In this document: in pieces, positions 51,288 through 61,910 of the stretch
How the letters are laid out: each line of letters begins with the position of its first letter
Position numbering within the stretch: the first letter of the stretch is position 1
Origin: Photobacterium aquimaris
GTDB lineage: Bacteria > Pseudomonadota > Gammaproteobacteria > Enterobacterales > Vibrionaceae
DNA length: 62,294 nucleotides
Direction of reading: 5' to 3'
Assembly (NCBI RefSeq): GCF_002954455.1
Contig: NZ_MSCC01000001.1
Span: 2,269,843-2,332,136 of the forward strand
Position numbers and translations under genes: made by a program
Notes under the pieces: model-generated
Told to the model about the DNA's origin: nothing
Seen by the model: the letters and a program-made list of their open reading frames with translations, nothing else
Database searches by the model: none

Positions 51288-52517
51288 ATGGCAACTGTGT
51301 CACTCAATAAAGAAAAAATAAAAATCCTTCTGTTAGAAGGTCTCCATCCGTCAACACTTGAAGTTTTACAGCAAGCTGGTTACACCAATATTGAATACCA
51401 TAAAGGCTCTTTAGCAGGTGAAGAACTATTAGAAGCGGTAAAAGATGTCCATTTTATCGGCATTCGTTCTCGTACCCAGTTAACCCCCGAGGTCTTTGCG
51501 GCTGCTAAAAAACTCACCGCTGTAGGGTGTTTCTGTATTGGCACCAATCAAGTTGATCTCAATGAAGCAATACGACGCGGTATTCCTGTTTTCAACGCCC
51601 CTTTTTCCAATACTCGTAGTGTTGCTGAACTGGTTCTGGGTGAAATTCTATTATTATTACGCGGCATTCCCGAGAAAAACGCCAAAGCCCATCGTGGCGA
51701 ATGGTTAAAATCGGCAGATCAATCATTTGAAGCGCGTGGTAAAACATTAGGCATTATTGGTTATGGTCATATTGGTACCCAGTTGGGGATTTTGGCTGAA
51801 AACCTTGGTATGCGAGTGTGTTTCTATGACATTGAAACCAAGCTTTCGCTAGGCAATGCGGTTCAAGTGAGTTCATTATCTGAATTACTCAATAAATCGG
51901 ATGTGGTTAGCTTGCATGTACCTGAAACTAAAGGTACGGCAAATTTAATGGGCGTCGAAGAATTTGCGCGCATGAAGCCGGGGGCAATTTTCATTAATGC
52001 CGCTCGTGGCACAGTGGTTGATATTGATGCGCTCTGCAGTGCACTAGAAAGCAAACACATTGTAGGTGCTGCAATTGATGTCTTCCCTGTTGAGCCTAAA
52101 ACCAACAATGACCCGTTTGAATCACCGCTAATGCAGTTTGATAATGTGATTTTAACGCCACACATTGGTGGTTCAACCCATGAAGCTCAAGAAAATATTG
52201 GGATTGAGGTCGCAGGTAAATTAGTCAAATATTCTGATAACGGCTCAACCCTATCGGCGGTTGGCTTTCCAGAAGTATCACTGCCTGAGCATCAAGGCTG
52301 TTCTCGCTTGCTGCACATTCACCACAACCGTCCCGGCATACTAAATCAAATCACCACTATCTTTGCTTCAGAAGGTATTAATATCGCGGCTCAGTTCTTA
52401 CAAACTGGTGCCGAGGTGGGTTATGTAGTTATTGATATCGAAACCGAACGCTCAAAAGAAGCCTTACAGCAACTAAAACTCATTGATGGCACTATTCGCG
52501 CGCGTATTTTGCACTAA
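51288..52517 (+). CDS. serA: D-3-phosphoglycerate dehydrogenase
   Basis: First step of serine synthesis: oxidises 3-phosphoglycerate with NAD. 409 residues (E. coli 410). The NAD fold GIIGYGHIGTQLG, the catalytic residues in NAARGTVVD and PHIGGSTHEAQ, and a C-terminal ACT domain from about 335 (HNRPGILNQI) that binds serine for feedback inhibition. An AAGGA site precedes the ATG. argP, which lies near rpiA in E. coli, is absent. Confidence 0.98.
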   Translation: MATVSLNKEKIKILLLEGLHPSTLEVLQQAGYTNIEYHKGSLAGEELLEAVKDVHFIGIRSRTQLTPEVFAAAKKLTAVGCFCIGTNQVDLNEAIRRGIPVFNAPFSNTRSVAELVLGEILLLLRGIPEKNAKAHRGEWLKSADQSFEARGKTLGIIGYGHIGTQLGILAENLGMRVCFYDIETKLSLGNAVQVSSLSELLNKSDVVSLHVPETKGTANLMGVEEFARMKPGAIFINAARGTVVDIDALCSALESKHIVGAAIDVFPVEPKTNNDPFESPLMQFDNVILTPHIGGSTHEAQENIGIEVAGKLVKYSDNGSTLSAVGFPEVSLPEHQGCSRLLHIHHNRPGILNQITTIFASEGINIAAQFLQTGAEVGYVVIDIETERSKEALQQLKLIDGTIRARILH

Positions 52518-52547
52518 TCCCCTCTTTTAATAACCGCTAATAACAAC

Positions 52548-52574
52548 AAGGAGAGCGATATGCTCTCCTTTTTT
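52548..52574 (+). terminator. Intrinsic terminator of serA
   Basis: Perfect stem AAGGAGAGC/GCTCTCCTT with a 5-nt loop followed by TTTTT. It also faces the convergent yggE gene. Confidence 0.9.
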
Positions 52575-52613
52575 ATGGCTATTTAATCGAGATGATAACT
52601 ATTTATGGGGCGA

Positions 52614-53333
52614 TTATTTTTCGGATAATTTAAAGATCACATTAACACTGTCTTTAATAACAATACTGTTGTCAGTGTAGCTTTGATCAACCGCGCCTTT
52701 ACTCATACTGCTATACATAACAGCATCATTACTACGGCGGTATGGCATTGGCTGGTTATTGGTATTGTAATCAATTTGCCATACGCCATCGATTTTATTA
52801 CCAAACCCTTGCGCGAGTGAGGCGGCAACTTGCTTCGCATTCTCGATCGCTTTTTGGCGTGCTTGTTGTTGATACTTTTCCGTATTCGCAACTTTTAAAT
52901 CAATATTATTAATTTGGTTAATACCATCACCAAGAGCGTCATCTAAATAGCTATTTAGCTTAGTCAGTTGATGCACTGTCACCTCAACATTACGATTAGC
53001 TCTAAAACCAACTAACTCAGGCTTGTGATCTTTAGGGTAATTATATTGTGCTGACAAGGCAATATTGGCGCTATTAATGTCTTTTTTGTTCACACCAGCA
53101 GCTTTTAAACGCTCAATAAACTTAGTCACCGCCTGATCAACTGCTAACTTAGCATCAACCGCCGTTTTTTTGGTTTCAACTACATTAACCGAAAATACCG
53201 CCATATCAGGCTGTACTACAACTTCACCACGACCGGTTGTCTCTAAATGAGGAAATGGAATATCAGCCGCCATTGCAGACGCTGAAGCAAACGCACTAAC
53301 ACCAAGTACTATTGCTAAACATGTATTTTTCAT
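52614..53333 (-). CDS. yggE: SIMPL-domain (DUF541) periplasmic protein, YggE-like
   Basis: E. coli YggE reduces oxidative stress by an unknown mechanism. 239 residues from ATG 53333 with AAAAGGATC upstream. A Sec signal peptide at about 1-22 ends in ASAMAAD. The SIMPL domain fills the rest (TTGRGEVVVQPDMAVFSV, YTDNSIVIKDSVNVIFKL). It lies between serA and mscS, as in E. coli but with argO missing. Confidence 0.93.
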   Translation of the reverse strand: MKNTCLAIVLGVSAFASASAMAADIPFPHLETTGRGEVVVQPDMAVFSVNVVETKKTAVDAKLAVDQAVTKFIERLKAAGVNKKDINSANIALSAQYNYPKDHKPELVGFRANRNVEVTVHQLTKLNSYLDDALGDGINQINNIDLKVANTEKYQQQARQKAIENAKQVAASLAQGFGNKIDGVWQIDYNTNNQPMPYRRSNDAVMYSSMSKGAVDQSYTDNSIVIKDSVNVIFKLSEK

Positions 53334-53536
53334 TGTTGATCCTTTTTCTGAGTCGCATAACATGGTGATTTATTCACTAGCACAGTGATAAATACAGTAT
53401 TTTCATCAGTAATGATGGTGTAATGCTAACAAATCCCCAACTTAATGAACACCGTTTTTAATTAAACTGCAGTATTGATTCAGCAAGGTTATCGTTTTAG
53501 ACACGCTATTATTGCGATCAGCCACAGTGTATAGAT

Positions 53537-53565
53537 AAAAAAAGAAGCCATCAGGCTTCTTTTTT
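53537..53565. terminator. Terminator of mscS (bidirectional)
   Basis: Stem AAAAAAGAAGCC/GGCTTCTTTTTT with a 4-nt loop, A-rich on the left and T-rich on the right on either strand; it follows the mscS stop by about 25 bp. Confidence 0.9.
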
Positions 53566-53590
53566 CGATCACAACTAACAGTCAGGCGAA

Positions 53591-54475
53591 TTACGCCTCA
53601 ACTTTATTTAGGTGAACATCCATTTGTGGGAATGGGATTTCGATACCTTCTTTATCAAGCTCTTCTTTAATTGCTTGGTTAAGTTCGAAGTATACACCCC
53701 AGTAATCAGCAGTCTTAACCCATGGGCGAACCACGAAGTTTACTGATGAATCAGCTAATGCCACCACACCAATCGTTGGTGCAGGATCTTTAAGTACTAA
53801 CTCATTTGCCATCACAACACGGTTTAATACTTCTTTGGTTTTTTGAAGATCAGCGTTGTAAGAAACACCAATCGTTAAATCGATACGACGAGTGTCATGA
53901 CGAGAGTAGTTAGTGATTGGGTTACCAATAACAGCAGCGTTAGGTACTACAACCATCTTGTTGTCTGGAGTACGTAACTCAGTTGAGAAAATCTGAATAG
54001 ATTCAACAGAACCAGCAACACCGCCAGCTTCCACATAGTCACCAGACTTGAATGGACGGAAAGCAACGATCAATACACCAGCTGCGAAGTTTGATAATGA
54101 GCCCTGTAGTGCAAGACCAACTGCCAAACCTGCCGCACCAATAACAGCAACCACAGAAGCAGTTTGAACACCAATACGACCCAGTGCTGCAATTAATACG
54201 ATAACAAATAATAGGTAACGCACTAAACCATGAACAAACTCAACAACCGCGTTGTCCATGTCTTTTTTACGCAGTACTTTTGCTACTGTACCCGCAATCA
54301 TCTTAACAATGATATTACCGATAAATAGAATCAGTATTGCAGACACGATATTCACTGCATATTGAACTAATAGATCTTGGTTTTTAGTGATCCAGTTTCC
54401 GGCGTGTAATACACCGTTAGTCAATGAGTTATCAGATATATGCTCAACAACCTTGTCAGTAACGCTCTCTGTCAT
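53591..54475 (-). CDS. mscS: Small-conductance mechanosensitive channel MscS
   Basis: Opens under membrane tension to release solutes after hypo-osmotic shock. 294 residues. Three transmembrane helices lie at about 37-58, 80-100 and 105-135. The pore helix shows the Gly/Ala pattern AAGLAVGLALQGSLSNFAAGVLI. The cytoplasmic beta domain (FRPFKSGDYVEAGGVAGSVESI) and vestibule follow. Between yggE and fbaA, the E. coli order without argO. Confidence 0.97.
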   Translation of the reverse strand: MTESVTDKVVEHISDNSLTNGVLHAGNWITKNQDLLVQYAVNIVSAILILFIGNIIVKMIAGTVAKVLRKKDMDNAVVEFVHGLVRYLLFVIVLIAALGRIGVQTASVVAVIGAAGLAVGLALQGSLSNFAAGVLIVAFRPFKSGDYVEAGGVAGSVESIQIFSTELRTPDNKMVVVPNAAVIGNPITNYSRHDTRRIDLTIGVSYNADLQKTKEVLNRVVMANELVLKDPAPTIGVVALADSSVNFVVRPWVKTADYWGVYFELNQAIKEELDKEGIEIPFPQMDVHLNKVEA

Positions 54476-54820
54476 GAAGGTATCTCTCTAAAAAATATAA
54501 CAATAATATTAAAGTGCCGCTTAATGAGTAAATCATACAGTAAACCGTAAAAAATAACACCTTAGCAACAATTTTGATGTTACGTAACCACCGCTCACTA
54601 TCACTGTGATAGGTATAATAATCAGTACAGCGAACTATAACATCAAAGAAACACTGCATTATTAATCTTTTAATTACCAAATGGCTAGTAAAAAAAATCG
54701 AACAATCATAAAAAAATATAATTTATATATTAGGATAAAGTCATGCTAACTGCTTAATCTGATACAAAAAAAAAGCCCACCGAAGTGAGCTTTTTCACAT
54801 TTTATGTAGCAGATATTCTA
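54476..54820. other. Spacer between mscS and fbaA
   Basis: About 345 AT-rich bp. It holds the fbaA terminator (54766-54795) and must hold the mscS promoter. A 74-codon frame at 54456-54680 runs back into mscS and has no family likeness, so it is not called. Confidence 0.55.
54766..54795 (-). terminator. Intrinsic terminator of fbaA
   Basis: Minus strand stem AAAAAGCTCAC, TTCG loop, GTGGGCTTTTT with further T, about 25 bp past the fbaA stop. Confidence 0.92.
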
Positions 54821-55897
<1,077 letters not shown>

Positions 55898-55941
55898 AAC
55901 AATAGTCCTATATTTACTTTGTTGTCTGTGGAAAAATTCTT

Positions 55942-55957
55942 GTGCAAACGTTTGCGA
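55942..55957. promoter_or_regulatory. LacI/PurR-like operator upstream of fbaA
   Basis: GTGCAAACGTTTGCGA contains the perfect 12-bp palindrome GCAAACGTTTGC (55944-55955) and matches the PurR consensus at 13 of 16. It lies 45-60 bp before the fbaA ATG, where a repressor could block a promoter. In E. coli the related regulator Cra acts on this gene group, but its box has a different core. Confidence 0.55.
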
Positions 55958-56004
55958 TAAGCTTCTATTTTACTGAAATATAACGTCTATCACAAACATT
56001 TAAA

Positions 56005-56047
56005 CGTGGAAACTAAGACAATATTATAAATATACTTAGTTTCCACG
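56005..56047. terminator. Perfect 13-bp inverted repeat between pgk and fbaA
   Basis: CGTGGAAACTAAG and CTTAGTTTCCACG are exact complements around a 17-nt AT-rich loop. It begins about 10 bp after the pgk stop on the minus strand and is followed by TTTAAAT. It could be a leaky terminator or an mRNA-stabilising or processing hairpin in the pgk-fbaA transcript. Confidence 0.6.
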
Positions 56048-56056
56048 CCAAATAAA

Positions 56057-57220
56057 TTATGCTTTAGCGCGAGCTTCTAGCATTTCAACTGCTGGTAATT
56101 TCTTACCTTCAACGAACTCAAGGAAAGCACCGCCACCAGTAGAGATGTAAGATACTTTATCTTTGATGCCGTACTTGTCGATAGCTGCTAGTGTGTCACC
56201 GCCGCCTGCAACAGAGAAACCAGCAGATGCTGCGATTGCGTTCGCAACAACTTCAGTACCTTTACCAAATTGCTCGATTTCAAATACGCCAACTGGACCA
56301 TTCCAAAGAATAGTTTTTGCGTTCATGATGATGTCAGCAAGTGCTTGAGCTGAATCAGGACCTAGGTCAAGAACCATGTCGTCAGCAGCGATGTCTGTTG
56401 CAGCTTTGATTGTTGCTTCAGCTGAGTCAGAGAACTCTTTAGCACATACAACGTCAGTTGCTACTGGAATGTCAGTACTTGCCATTAGCTCTTTAGCTGT
56501 AGGGATAAGGTCAGCTTCGTATAGAGACTTACCTACATCGTTGCCTTCAGCTGCGATGAATGTGTTAGCAATACCACCACCAACAACGATTTGGTCAGCA
56601 ATCTTAGATAGTGACTCAAGAACTGTTAGTTTAGTAGATACTTTAGAACCACCAACGATAGCAACCATTGGACGTGCTGGCTTATCCATTGCTTTACCTA
56701 GCGCTTCTAGTTCGCCAGCAAGTAGTGGACCTGCACATGCTACAGGAGCAAACATACCTACACCGTAAGTAGATGCTTGTGCACGGTGAGCCGTACCAAA
56801 TGCATCCATTACAAATACGTCACAAAGTGCAGCGTATTGCTTAGATAGTTCGTCTTCGTTCTTCTTCTCGCCCTTGTTGAAACGTACGTTCTCAAGAACA
56901 ACAAGCTCGCCTGCGTTTAGCTCAAGACCATTTAGGTAGTCTTTTGCTAGTTTAACGTCACAATCTAGTGCGTCATTTAAGTAGTTAACTACAGGCTGTA
57001 GAGAGAATTCTTCTGCGTATTCGCCTTCCGTTGGACGACCTAGGTGAGAAGTAACCATTACTTTAGCGCCAGCTTCTAGGCAACGCTGAATAGTAGGTAG
57101 AGATGCAAGGATACGTGCATCTGAAGTTACTTTACCGTCTTTTACTGGCACGTTTAGGTCAGCACGAATAAATACACGCTTACCAGCTAGATCCAGATCA
57201 GTCATCTTGATTACAGACAT
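56057..57220 (-). CDS. pgk: Phosphoglycerate kinase
   Basis: Transfers phosphate from 1,3-bisphosphoglycerate to ADP. 387 residues from ATG 57220 ([11 protein letters not shown]), preceded by GAGAGGG; an upstream ATG at 57238 is not needed. [18 protein letters not shown], the nucleotide loop GGSKVSTK and the C-terminal GGGDTLAAI and [10 protein letters not shown] are conserved. It follows epd. Confidence 0.98.
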   Translation of the reverse strand: MSVIKMTDLDLAGKRVFIRADLNVPVKDGKVTSDARILASLPTIQRCLEAGAKVMVTSHLGRPTEGEYAEEFSLQPVVNYLNDALDCDVKLAKDYLNGLELNAGELVVLENVRFNKGEKKNEDELSKQYAALCDVFVMDAFGTAHRAQASTYGVGMFAPVACAGPLLAGELEALGKAMDKPARPMVAIVGGSKVSTKLTVLESLSKIADQIVVGGGIANTFIAAEGNDVGKSLYEADLIPTAKELMASTDIPVATDVVCAKEFSDSAEATIKAATDIAADDMVLDLGPDSAQALADIIMNAKTILWNGPVGVFEIEQFGKGTEVVANAIAASAGFSVAGGGDTLAAIDKYGIKDKVSYISTGGGAFLEFVEGKKLPAVEMLEARAKA

Positions 57221-57305
57221 GTTTTGCCCTCTCAACATTATTTAAAATAAAAGTTCATAAATTTCACGGCTCGGCGTCACTGCCAAACCCAATAATTCTT
57301 ACTAC

Positions 57306-58358
57306 TTATTTTTGCGGCGTTGCAGCAGAGTTATCTGTTGCCGCCATTGCTAACGCAGTATCTAACATACGATTAGCAAATCCCCATTCGTTATCGCACC
57401 ACACCAACATTTTAATTAAATGCTGACCACTTACGCGGGTTTGAGTACCGTCAACAATCGCGCTATGGGGATCATGATTGAAGTCAATCGACACTAATGG
57501 TGCTTCGGTATAAGTCACTATACCCTTTAATGTACAACGAGACGCATTTAATAATGCTTGATTTACGTCATTAACTTTCACGTTTGTTGTAACAGTAACC
57601 GTTAAATCCATGGCGGTGACATTTATTGTGGGCACCCTCACAGAAATCGCTTCAAATTTGTCAGAAAACTTCGGAAAAATACGACCGATACCTAAATGTA
57701 ATTTGGTATCTACTGGAATAATGGATTGGCTAGCAGCACGTGTTCGGCGTAAATCGGGGTGATAAGCATCAATGACTTGCTGATCATTCATTGCAGAGTG
57801 AATTGAGGTTATTGAGCCTGTTTCAATACCGAAACAATCATCCAACACTTGAATGATGGGCACAATGCAATTCGTCGTACAAGAGCCGTTAGAAACAATC
57901 GTGTGTTGCGAAGTTAACTGGTGATGGTTAACGCCATATATCACAGTAAAATCGATGTCTTTGGCAGCAGGATGGGAAAATAACACTTTGTTAGCACCAG
58001 CATCAATGTGGGCTAAACCATCAGCACGAGAACCTAAGTGGCCTGTACAATCAAGGACGATATCGACATCCAAATCATGCCACGGTAATAATTTAGGATC
58101 GGGTTGATGAAGCAGACGAATTTGATCGCGATGACCATTTTCATGGGCAATAAAAAGATGCTCCTGGTCATGACTGACAGGCTTACCGAAGCGTCCATGG
58201 CTTGAATCATACTGAAGTAAGTGAGCCATTGCTTCAGGCTCAGCCAATTCGTTGATGGCCACGACGTTAATCTGGTGGTGTTTACCGCTCTCATACAATG
58301 CGCGGAGCACACTGCGACCGATGCGGCCGAATCCATTTATTGCGACTTTTAGTGTCAT
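57306..58358 (-). CDS. epd: D-erythrose-4-phosphate dehydrogenase
   Basis: GAPDH-family enzyme oxidising erythrose 4-phosphate toward pyridoxal phosphate synthesis. 350 residues; NAD fold [10 protein letters not shown] at 8-17 and catalytic Cys160 in SNGSCTTNC, where a Gly replaces the Ala of typical GAPDH. It heads the epd-pgk-fbaA glycolytic run; a probable CRP site lies upstream. Confidence 0.95.
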   Translation of the reverse strand: MTLKVAINGFGRIGRSVLRALYESGKHHQINVVAINELAEPEAMAHLLQYDSSHGRFGKPVSHDQEHLFIAHENGHRDQIRLLHQPDPKLLPWHDLDVDIVLDCTGHLGSRADGLAHIDAGANKVLFSHPAAKDIDFTVIYGVNHHQLTSQHTIVSNGSCTTNCIVPIIQVLDDCFGIETGSITSIHSAMNDQQVIDAYHPDLRRTRAASQSIIPVDTKLHLGIGRIFPKFSDKFEAISVRVPTINVTAMDLTVTVTTNVKVNDVNQALLNASRCTLKGIVTYTEAPLVSIDFNHDPHSAIVDGTQTRVSGQHLIKMLVWCDNEWGFANRMLDTALAMAATDNSAATPQK

Positions 58359-58765
58359 ATCCGTGCTACAAAAATACTAAGCGGCGTTAGTGTATACCAA
58401 CCAAGTTTGAGAATCACCATAATTGTGACAACTCTCACTGTGTTTAATTAAATATCTACATAATCAAACATATAATCACACAAAGTTACTCGGTTGAGTC
58501 TGAAATTGTGAATAGCTAACCATGTTTATCTACTATAAATGTCAATTTCCTGTCATTCAAATTCGGTTTTTTCTGCTTATTTAAGATGCAAATCAACACC
58601 GTATAGAATTCACAAAAGCAATAATTTATTCGTAGTATAATTATACAAAGTGACATATTTATCTACACACCAGCCTGGTGAGTAGCATCAACATGCTGCT
58701 ATTCAGCTCTTTAACAGCCATTATTTTTACTGCTAAACATTTGTTACATCCGCAATGAGGTTATT
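58359..58765. other. Divergent spacer between epd and the DUF2333 gene
   Basis: About 405 AT-rich bp without a gene. It holds the CRP-like site near epd and, on the other side, TATAAT at 58636-58641. Two adjacent small hairpins follow in the likely leader of the next gene: CACCAG/CTGGTG at 58668-58680 and AGCAT/ATGCT at 58684-58697. Confidence 0.5.
58424..58439. promoter_or_regulatory. Probable CRP site upstream of epd
   Basis: TGTGACAACTCTCACT fits TGTGA-N6-TCACA at nine of ten core positions, centred about 73 bp before the epd start. E. coli epd-pgk is known to be CRP-activated, which supports the call. Confidence 0.55.
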
Positions 58766-59752
58766 ATGAACAAGAAAAAAATTGTTATCGGGGGAGCTCT
58801 CGCGGTCTTACTTGGCTACGCAGTCTCAGTTTATTGGTCTTGTGAGCCCGACACCTTTTCGCCAAGTAAATATGCCGCTCAACAAGCGACACTAAACCAT
58901 CAACAGCCTGTTATTGGTTACGAAACCACGACGACCTTGATCCATATTAATCAATTATTACTGGATAAGCCGGGTGGTTTCCTAACTAATGACCGTCTAC
59001 CACCAAGTGTATTGATGGATAACATGCCCGCTTGGGAAGCTGGCGTATTAACCCAAGTTCGCGATATGGTCCTTATTTTAAAAGATCGTATTAGCCGTTC
59101 TCAAAATGAAAGCCGTATTGATCCGAATCAAAAAGAAGCGCAGCCAGCACTAAACATTAATAGTCACAGCTGGAACTTCCCAAGTGCAGAATCACAATAC
59201 CAAGAAGCGATCGATTCATTGATCAGTTATCGAGATCGTCTGCTAGAGACTAAAAATCCGAGCAAGCAAGCCACATTCTATGCTCGTGATGATGGTTTAG
59301 TCGCGTGGCTAGAAGTGGTGCAAAATCGCCTTGGTAGCATTTCACAAGATCTCGGTTCATCGGTCGGTGAGGCGCACTTAAACGTCGATCATGATCAATT
59401 GGCTGAAGGCAATGGTGTTCTACGTGAAATCAAAGTTGATAACACCAAAACCCCGTGGCTAAGAATCGATAATGTCTTCTATGAGTCTCGCGGTTCAACA
59501 TGGGCATTATTGTTATTAATGCAATCAATGCGCGATGACTTTAAACAAGTATTAGAAGAAGCCAAAGCCATGGTAGTGATGGATCAGATCATCGGTGAGC
59601 TTGAAGCGACTCAAGAAACCGTATGGAGCCCAATAATTTTAAATGGTAATGGTTTTGGGCTTATCGCTAACCATTCATTGATCATGGCCAACTATGTTTC
59701 ACGCGCCCAGGCTGGCACTGTGGATCTGATTAATCTTCTAGAAAAGCGTTAA
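58766..59752 (+). CDS. DUF2333 family membrane-anchored protein
   Basis: A conserved gammaproteobacterial protein of unknown function, 328 residues. One N-terminal transmembrane anchor at about 5-22 precedes a periplasmic or exposed helical domain; YETTTTLIHINQLLLDKPGGFLTNDRLPPS near 52-81 and the FYARDDGLVAWLEVVQNRLGS segment are the most conserved parts I recognise. GAGG precedes the ATG. It is followed by its own terminator, so it is monocistronic. Confidence 0.88.
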   Translation: MNKKKIVIGGALAVLLGYAVSVYWSCEPDTFSPSKYAAQQATLNHQQPVIGYETTTTLIHINQLLLDKPGGFLTNDRLPPSVLMDNMPAWEAGVLTQVRDMVLILKDRISRSQNESRIDPNQKEAQPALNINSHSWNFPSAESQYQEAIDSLISYRDRLLETKNPSKQATFYARDDGLVAWLEVVQNRLGSISQDLGSSVGEAHLNVDHDQLAEGNGVLREIKVDNTKTPWLRIDNVFYESRGSTWALLLLMQSMRDDFKQVLEEAKAMVVMDQIIGELEATQETVWSPIILNGNGFGLIANHSLIMANYVSRAQAGTVDLINLLEKR

Positions 59753-59774
59753 CCAGCTACGCAGCTATATGTTC

Positions 59775-59804
59775 AAAAAGATCGCTCTTAGGCGATCTTT
59801 TTTA
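59775..59804 (+). terminator. Intrinsic terminator of the DUF2333 gene
   Basis: Perfect stem AAAAAGATCGC / GCGATCTTTTT with a 6-nt loop and T-run, about 25 bp past the stop. Confidence 0.9.
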
Positions 59805-59951
59805 TTAGTAGCCGATTTGCTTGGCGCGACATTGACCTTTACAAGCCCTCGGTTTACAGAAATAATCAGCCCACTCTGTTGCTCAGCGTTAGTAATGACC
59901 ACGATTTATTAGCAACATTATTTATTGATATTTTTACAGTAAGGGTTACAC

Positions 59952-60164
59952 ATGTCGCATAAAGCAACGGGTTTAGTGAAGTGGTTTAGCGAAGAAAAAG
60001 GCTTTGGCTTTCTAACCCAAGATACTGGTAATGCAGATGTGTTCGTTCACAGCAGTGGCATTGCTGATAAAACATTAACCAAACTGCCAGTAGGCAAAAA
60101 AGTATCATTTGATGTTGAGCAAGGTCAAAAAGGCCTGCAAGCAATCAATGTTGTGGTTTTATAA
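59952..60164 (+). CDS. CspA-family cold-shock protein
   Basis: Small single-domain RNA/DNA chaperone of 70 residues. RNP1 KGFGFL and RNP2 DVFVHSS are intact in a five-strand OB fold. The paralogue (CspA, C, D, E) cannot be fixed by sequence alone. The non-coding stretch before it is about 150 bp, compatible with a regulated leader, but I recognised no cold-box. Confidence 0.95.
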   Translation: MSHKATGLVKWFSEEKGFGFLTQDTGNADVFVHSSGIADKTLTKLPVGKKVSFDVEQGQKGLQAINVVVL

Positions 60165-60196
60165 CCCTAGCTTTATTAAAACAGTTTATCGCTATC

Positions 60197-60230
60197 AAAA
60201 AAGGCCGCTAACTTAGCGGCCTTAGTTTTA
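60197..60230. terminator. Bidirectional terminator between csp and the alcohol dehydrogenase gene
   Basis: Perfect stem AAGGCCGCTA/TAGCGGCCTT with a 3-nt loop. The minus strand has six T directly after the stem, the plus strand a looser T-rich tract, so termination is better for the minus-strand gene. Confidence 0.88.
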
Positions 60231-60265
60231 TTTAGTCATTATCAAATAATCACAATTATTGATAA

Positions 60266-61417
60266 TTACATCCGTGCTTTAAAGATATTAACGATTTCTT
60301 CTAAGCTCGCTTGACGTGGGTTAGTTAAAGAACAAGCATCATTTAGAGCATTTTGCGCCATAAATGCGAGTTTATCTTCAGTTACACCCAAATCAGTTAA
60401 ACGTTGCTTAGTGCCTACTTTTTCAGATAGTGCATCAATCGCTTCAAGGGCGGCATTCACTGCTTGCTCTTGCGTCATCGCGGCGGTGTCGATACCCATT
60501 GCTTTAGCAATATCAACAAAACGCTCTGGTACTTGTTTGGCGTTAAAGCGTGAAACTTCAGCCAATAGGATTGCGTTACATAGACCGTGTGACAGGTCGT
60601 AAACACCACCCAATTGGTGCGCCATTGAGTGAACGTAACCTAGAGAAGCATTTGAGAATGCCATCCCTGCTAAGTACTCACCGTACTGCATTGCATCACG
60701 TGCAGCGCGGTCTTGACCGTTATTCACTACAGCTTCTAAGTTATTAACAATTAACTCAATCGCTTTGATTGCAGATGCATCAGTGATTGGCGTTGCTGCT
60801 GTTGAAACATACGCTTCAACGGCGTGAGTTAATGCGTCCATCCCTGTGGTTGCCGTTAGGAACTTAGGCATTGCGACCATTAGCTCTGAATCGTTAACCG
60901 CAATAATCGGCGTGAAGTGCTTATCAACTACTGGGTATTTAGTTTCATCTTCTTGGTTAGTGATAATCGCAAATACGGTCATTTCTGAAGCTGTACCTGC
61001 GGTTGTATTCACGGTTACCAATGGCAGTTGTGGTTTCTTAGATAGATGCACGCCTTTAGAGTAATCACGAATATGACCACCGTTAGCAGCAACCAATGCG
61101 ATACCTTTAGCTGTATCGTGAGATGAACCACCACCAAATGAAATCACAAAATCAGCATGGCTGTTTGCAAGTAGCTCTAGGCCATCTTCAATGTTTTTCT
61201 CAGTTGGGTTGGGCTGCACACCATCGTAAATAACAAAATCTAAGTTATGGGCTTTTAGCTCATCTGTTAGCTTGCTAACCAGACCGACTTCAACTAACAC
61301 ACTGTCAGTCACGATAAGGGCTTTTTTCAATTCTTTTGATGCAAGTTCAGCACCTAGAGATTGAATAGCGTTAGGACCCATTAAGGTTACAGGTGGCATG
61401 TAAAATACATTGCTCAT
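60266..61417 (-). CDS. yiaY: Iron-containing alcohol dehydrogenase, YiaY/AdhB type
   Basis: NAD-dependent alcohol or aldehyde reduction. 383 residues from ATG 61417 (MSNVFYMPPV) after GGAG. NAD-binding SFGGGSSHDTAKGIA; metal ligands in ATTGMDALTHAVEAYVS and YVHSMAHQLGGVYDLSHGLCNA. Close to E. coli YiaY and Zymomonas AdhB over the whole length. Substrate not determined. A 250-bp spacer upstream separates it from the next gene. Confidence 0.9.
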   Translation of the reverse strand: MSNVFYMPPVTLMGPNAIQSLGAELASKELKKALIVTDSVLVEVGLVSKLTDELKAHNLDFVIYDGVQPNPTEKNIEDGLELLANSHADFVISFGGGSSHDTAKGIALVAANGGHIRDYSKGVHLSKKPQLPLVTVNTTAGTASEMTVFAIITNQEDETKYPVVDKHFTPIIAVNDSELMVAMPKFLTATTGMDALTHAVEAYVSTAATPITDASAIKAIELIVNNLEAVVNNGQDRAARDAMQYGEYLAGMAFSNASLGYVHSMAHQLGGVYDLSHGLCNAILLAEVSRFNAKQVPERFVDIAKAMGIDTAAMTQEQAVNAALEAIDALSEKVGTKQRLTDLGVTEDKLAFMAQNALNDACSLTNPRQASLEEIVNIFKARM

Positions 61418-61667
61418 AGTAAAACTCCGATAATTATTTATTAATTTATAGTGACTTACCGCGTTAGCCATAAGTCTGAATCTGTTTGATTGCGCGTTTC
61501 AAAAACGAATAACGGCTGCTGTTATATCGAACTTAGTGGTTATTGTTTGTGTCGATGCAGCCATTCTACACCTCGTTGATTTGGTAACAATAGAGAAAAA
61601 ACCAAAACACTTTTACTTATGGGTAATAATTGTTTTTTAACTAAAGTCGAGGAACGCTAGTGCTCTA

Positions 61668-61910
61668 TTATTTATCAGCCGCTGATAATAGTTTGTCATT
61701 AAAGTTCATGTGGCTGTTTTTGTTGGTTACCACAATCCCTGAATGTGATTTATCAGCAGTGCCGTTGACAGCGTAGTGGCTAGCAACAACAGCATTATTG
61801 TCTTGGTTATTGAAACTAACGTTACCAGTAAATGCGCCATCACGAGCTGATGCAGTATAAGAAGTGGCGATAATAGCGGTAGCGATAATTGCTTTAATAA
61901 CTGTTTTCAT
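61668..61910 (-). CDS. Small exported protein of unknown function
   Basis: 80 residues from ATG 61910 with AAGG upstream; a longer frame opens at 61946. A clear Sec signal peptide covers about 1-22 (MKTVIKAIIA, ending YTASA before RDGAF). The mature part is short (about 58 residues), polar, rich in Asn, Asp and Ser, and has no Cys. I do not recognise a family. No gene partner is close; a role in the envelope or periplasm is inferred from the signal peptide alone. Confidence 0.65.
   Translation of the reverse strand: MKTVIKAIIATAIIATSYTASARDGAFTGNVSFNNQDNNAVVASHYAVNGTADKSHSGIVVTNKNSHMNFNDKLLSAADK

Noticed and set aside
54456..54680. 74-codon minus-strand frame upstream of mscS
   Set aside because: It overlaps the mscS start and has no ribosome site; likely chance.
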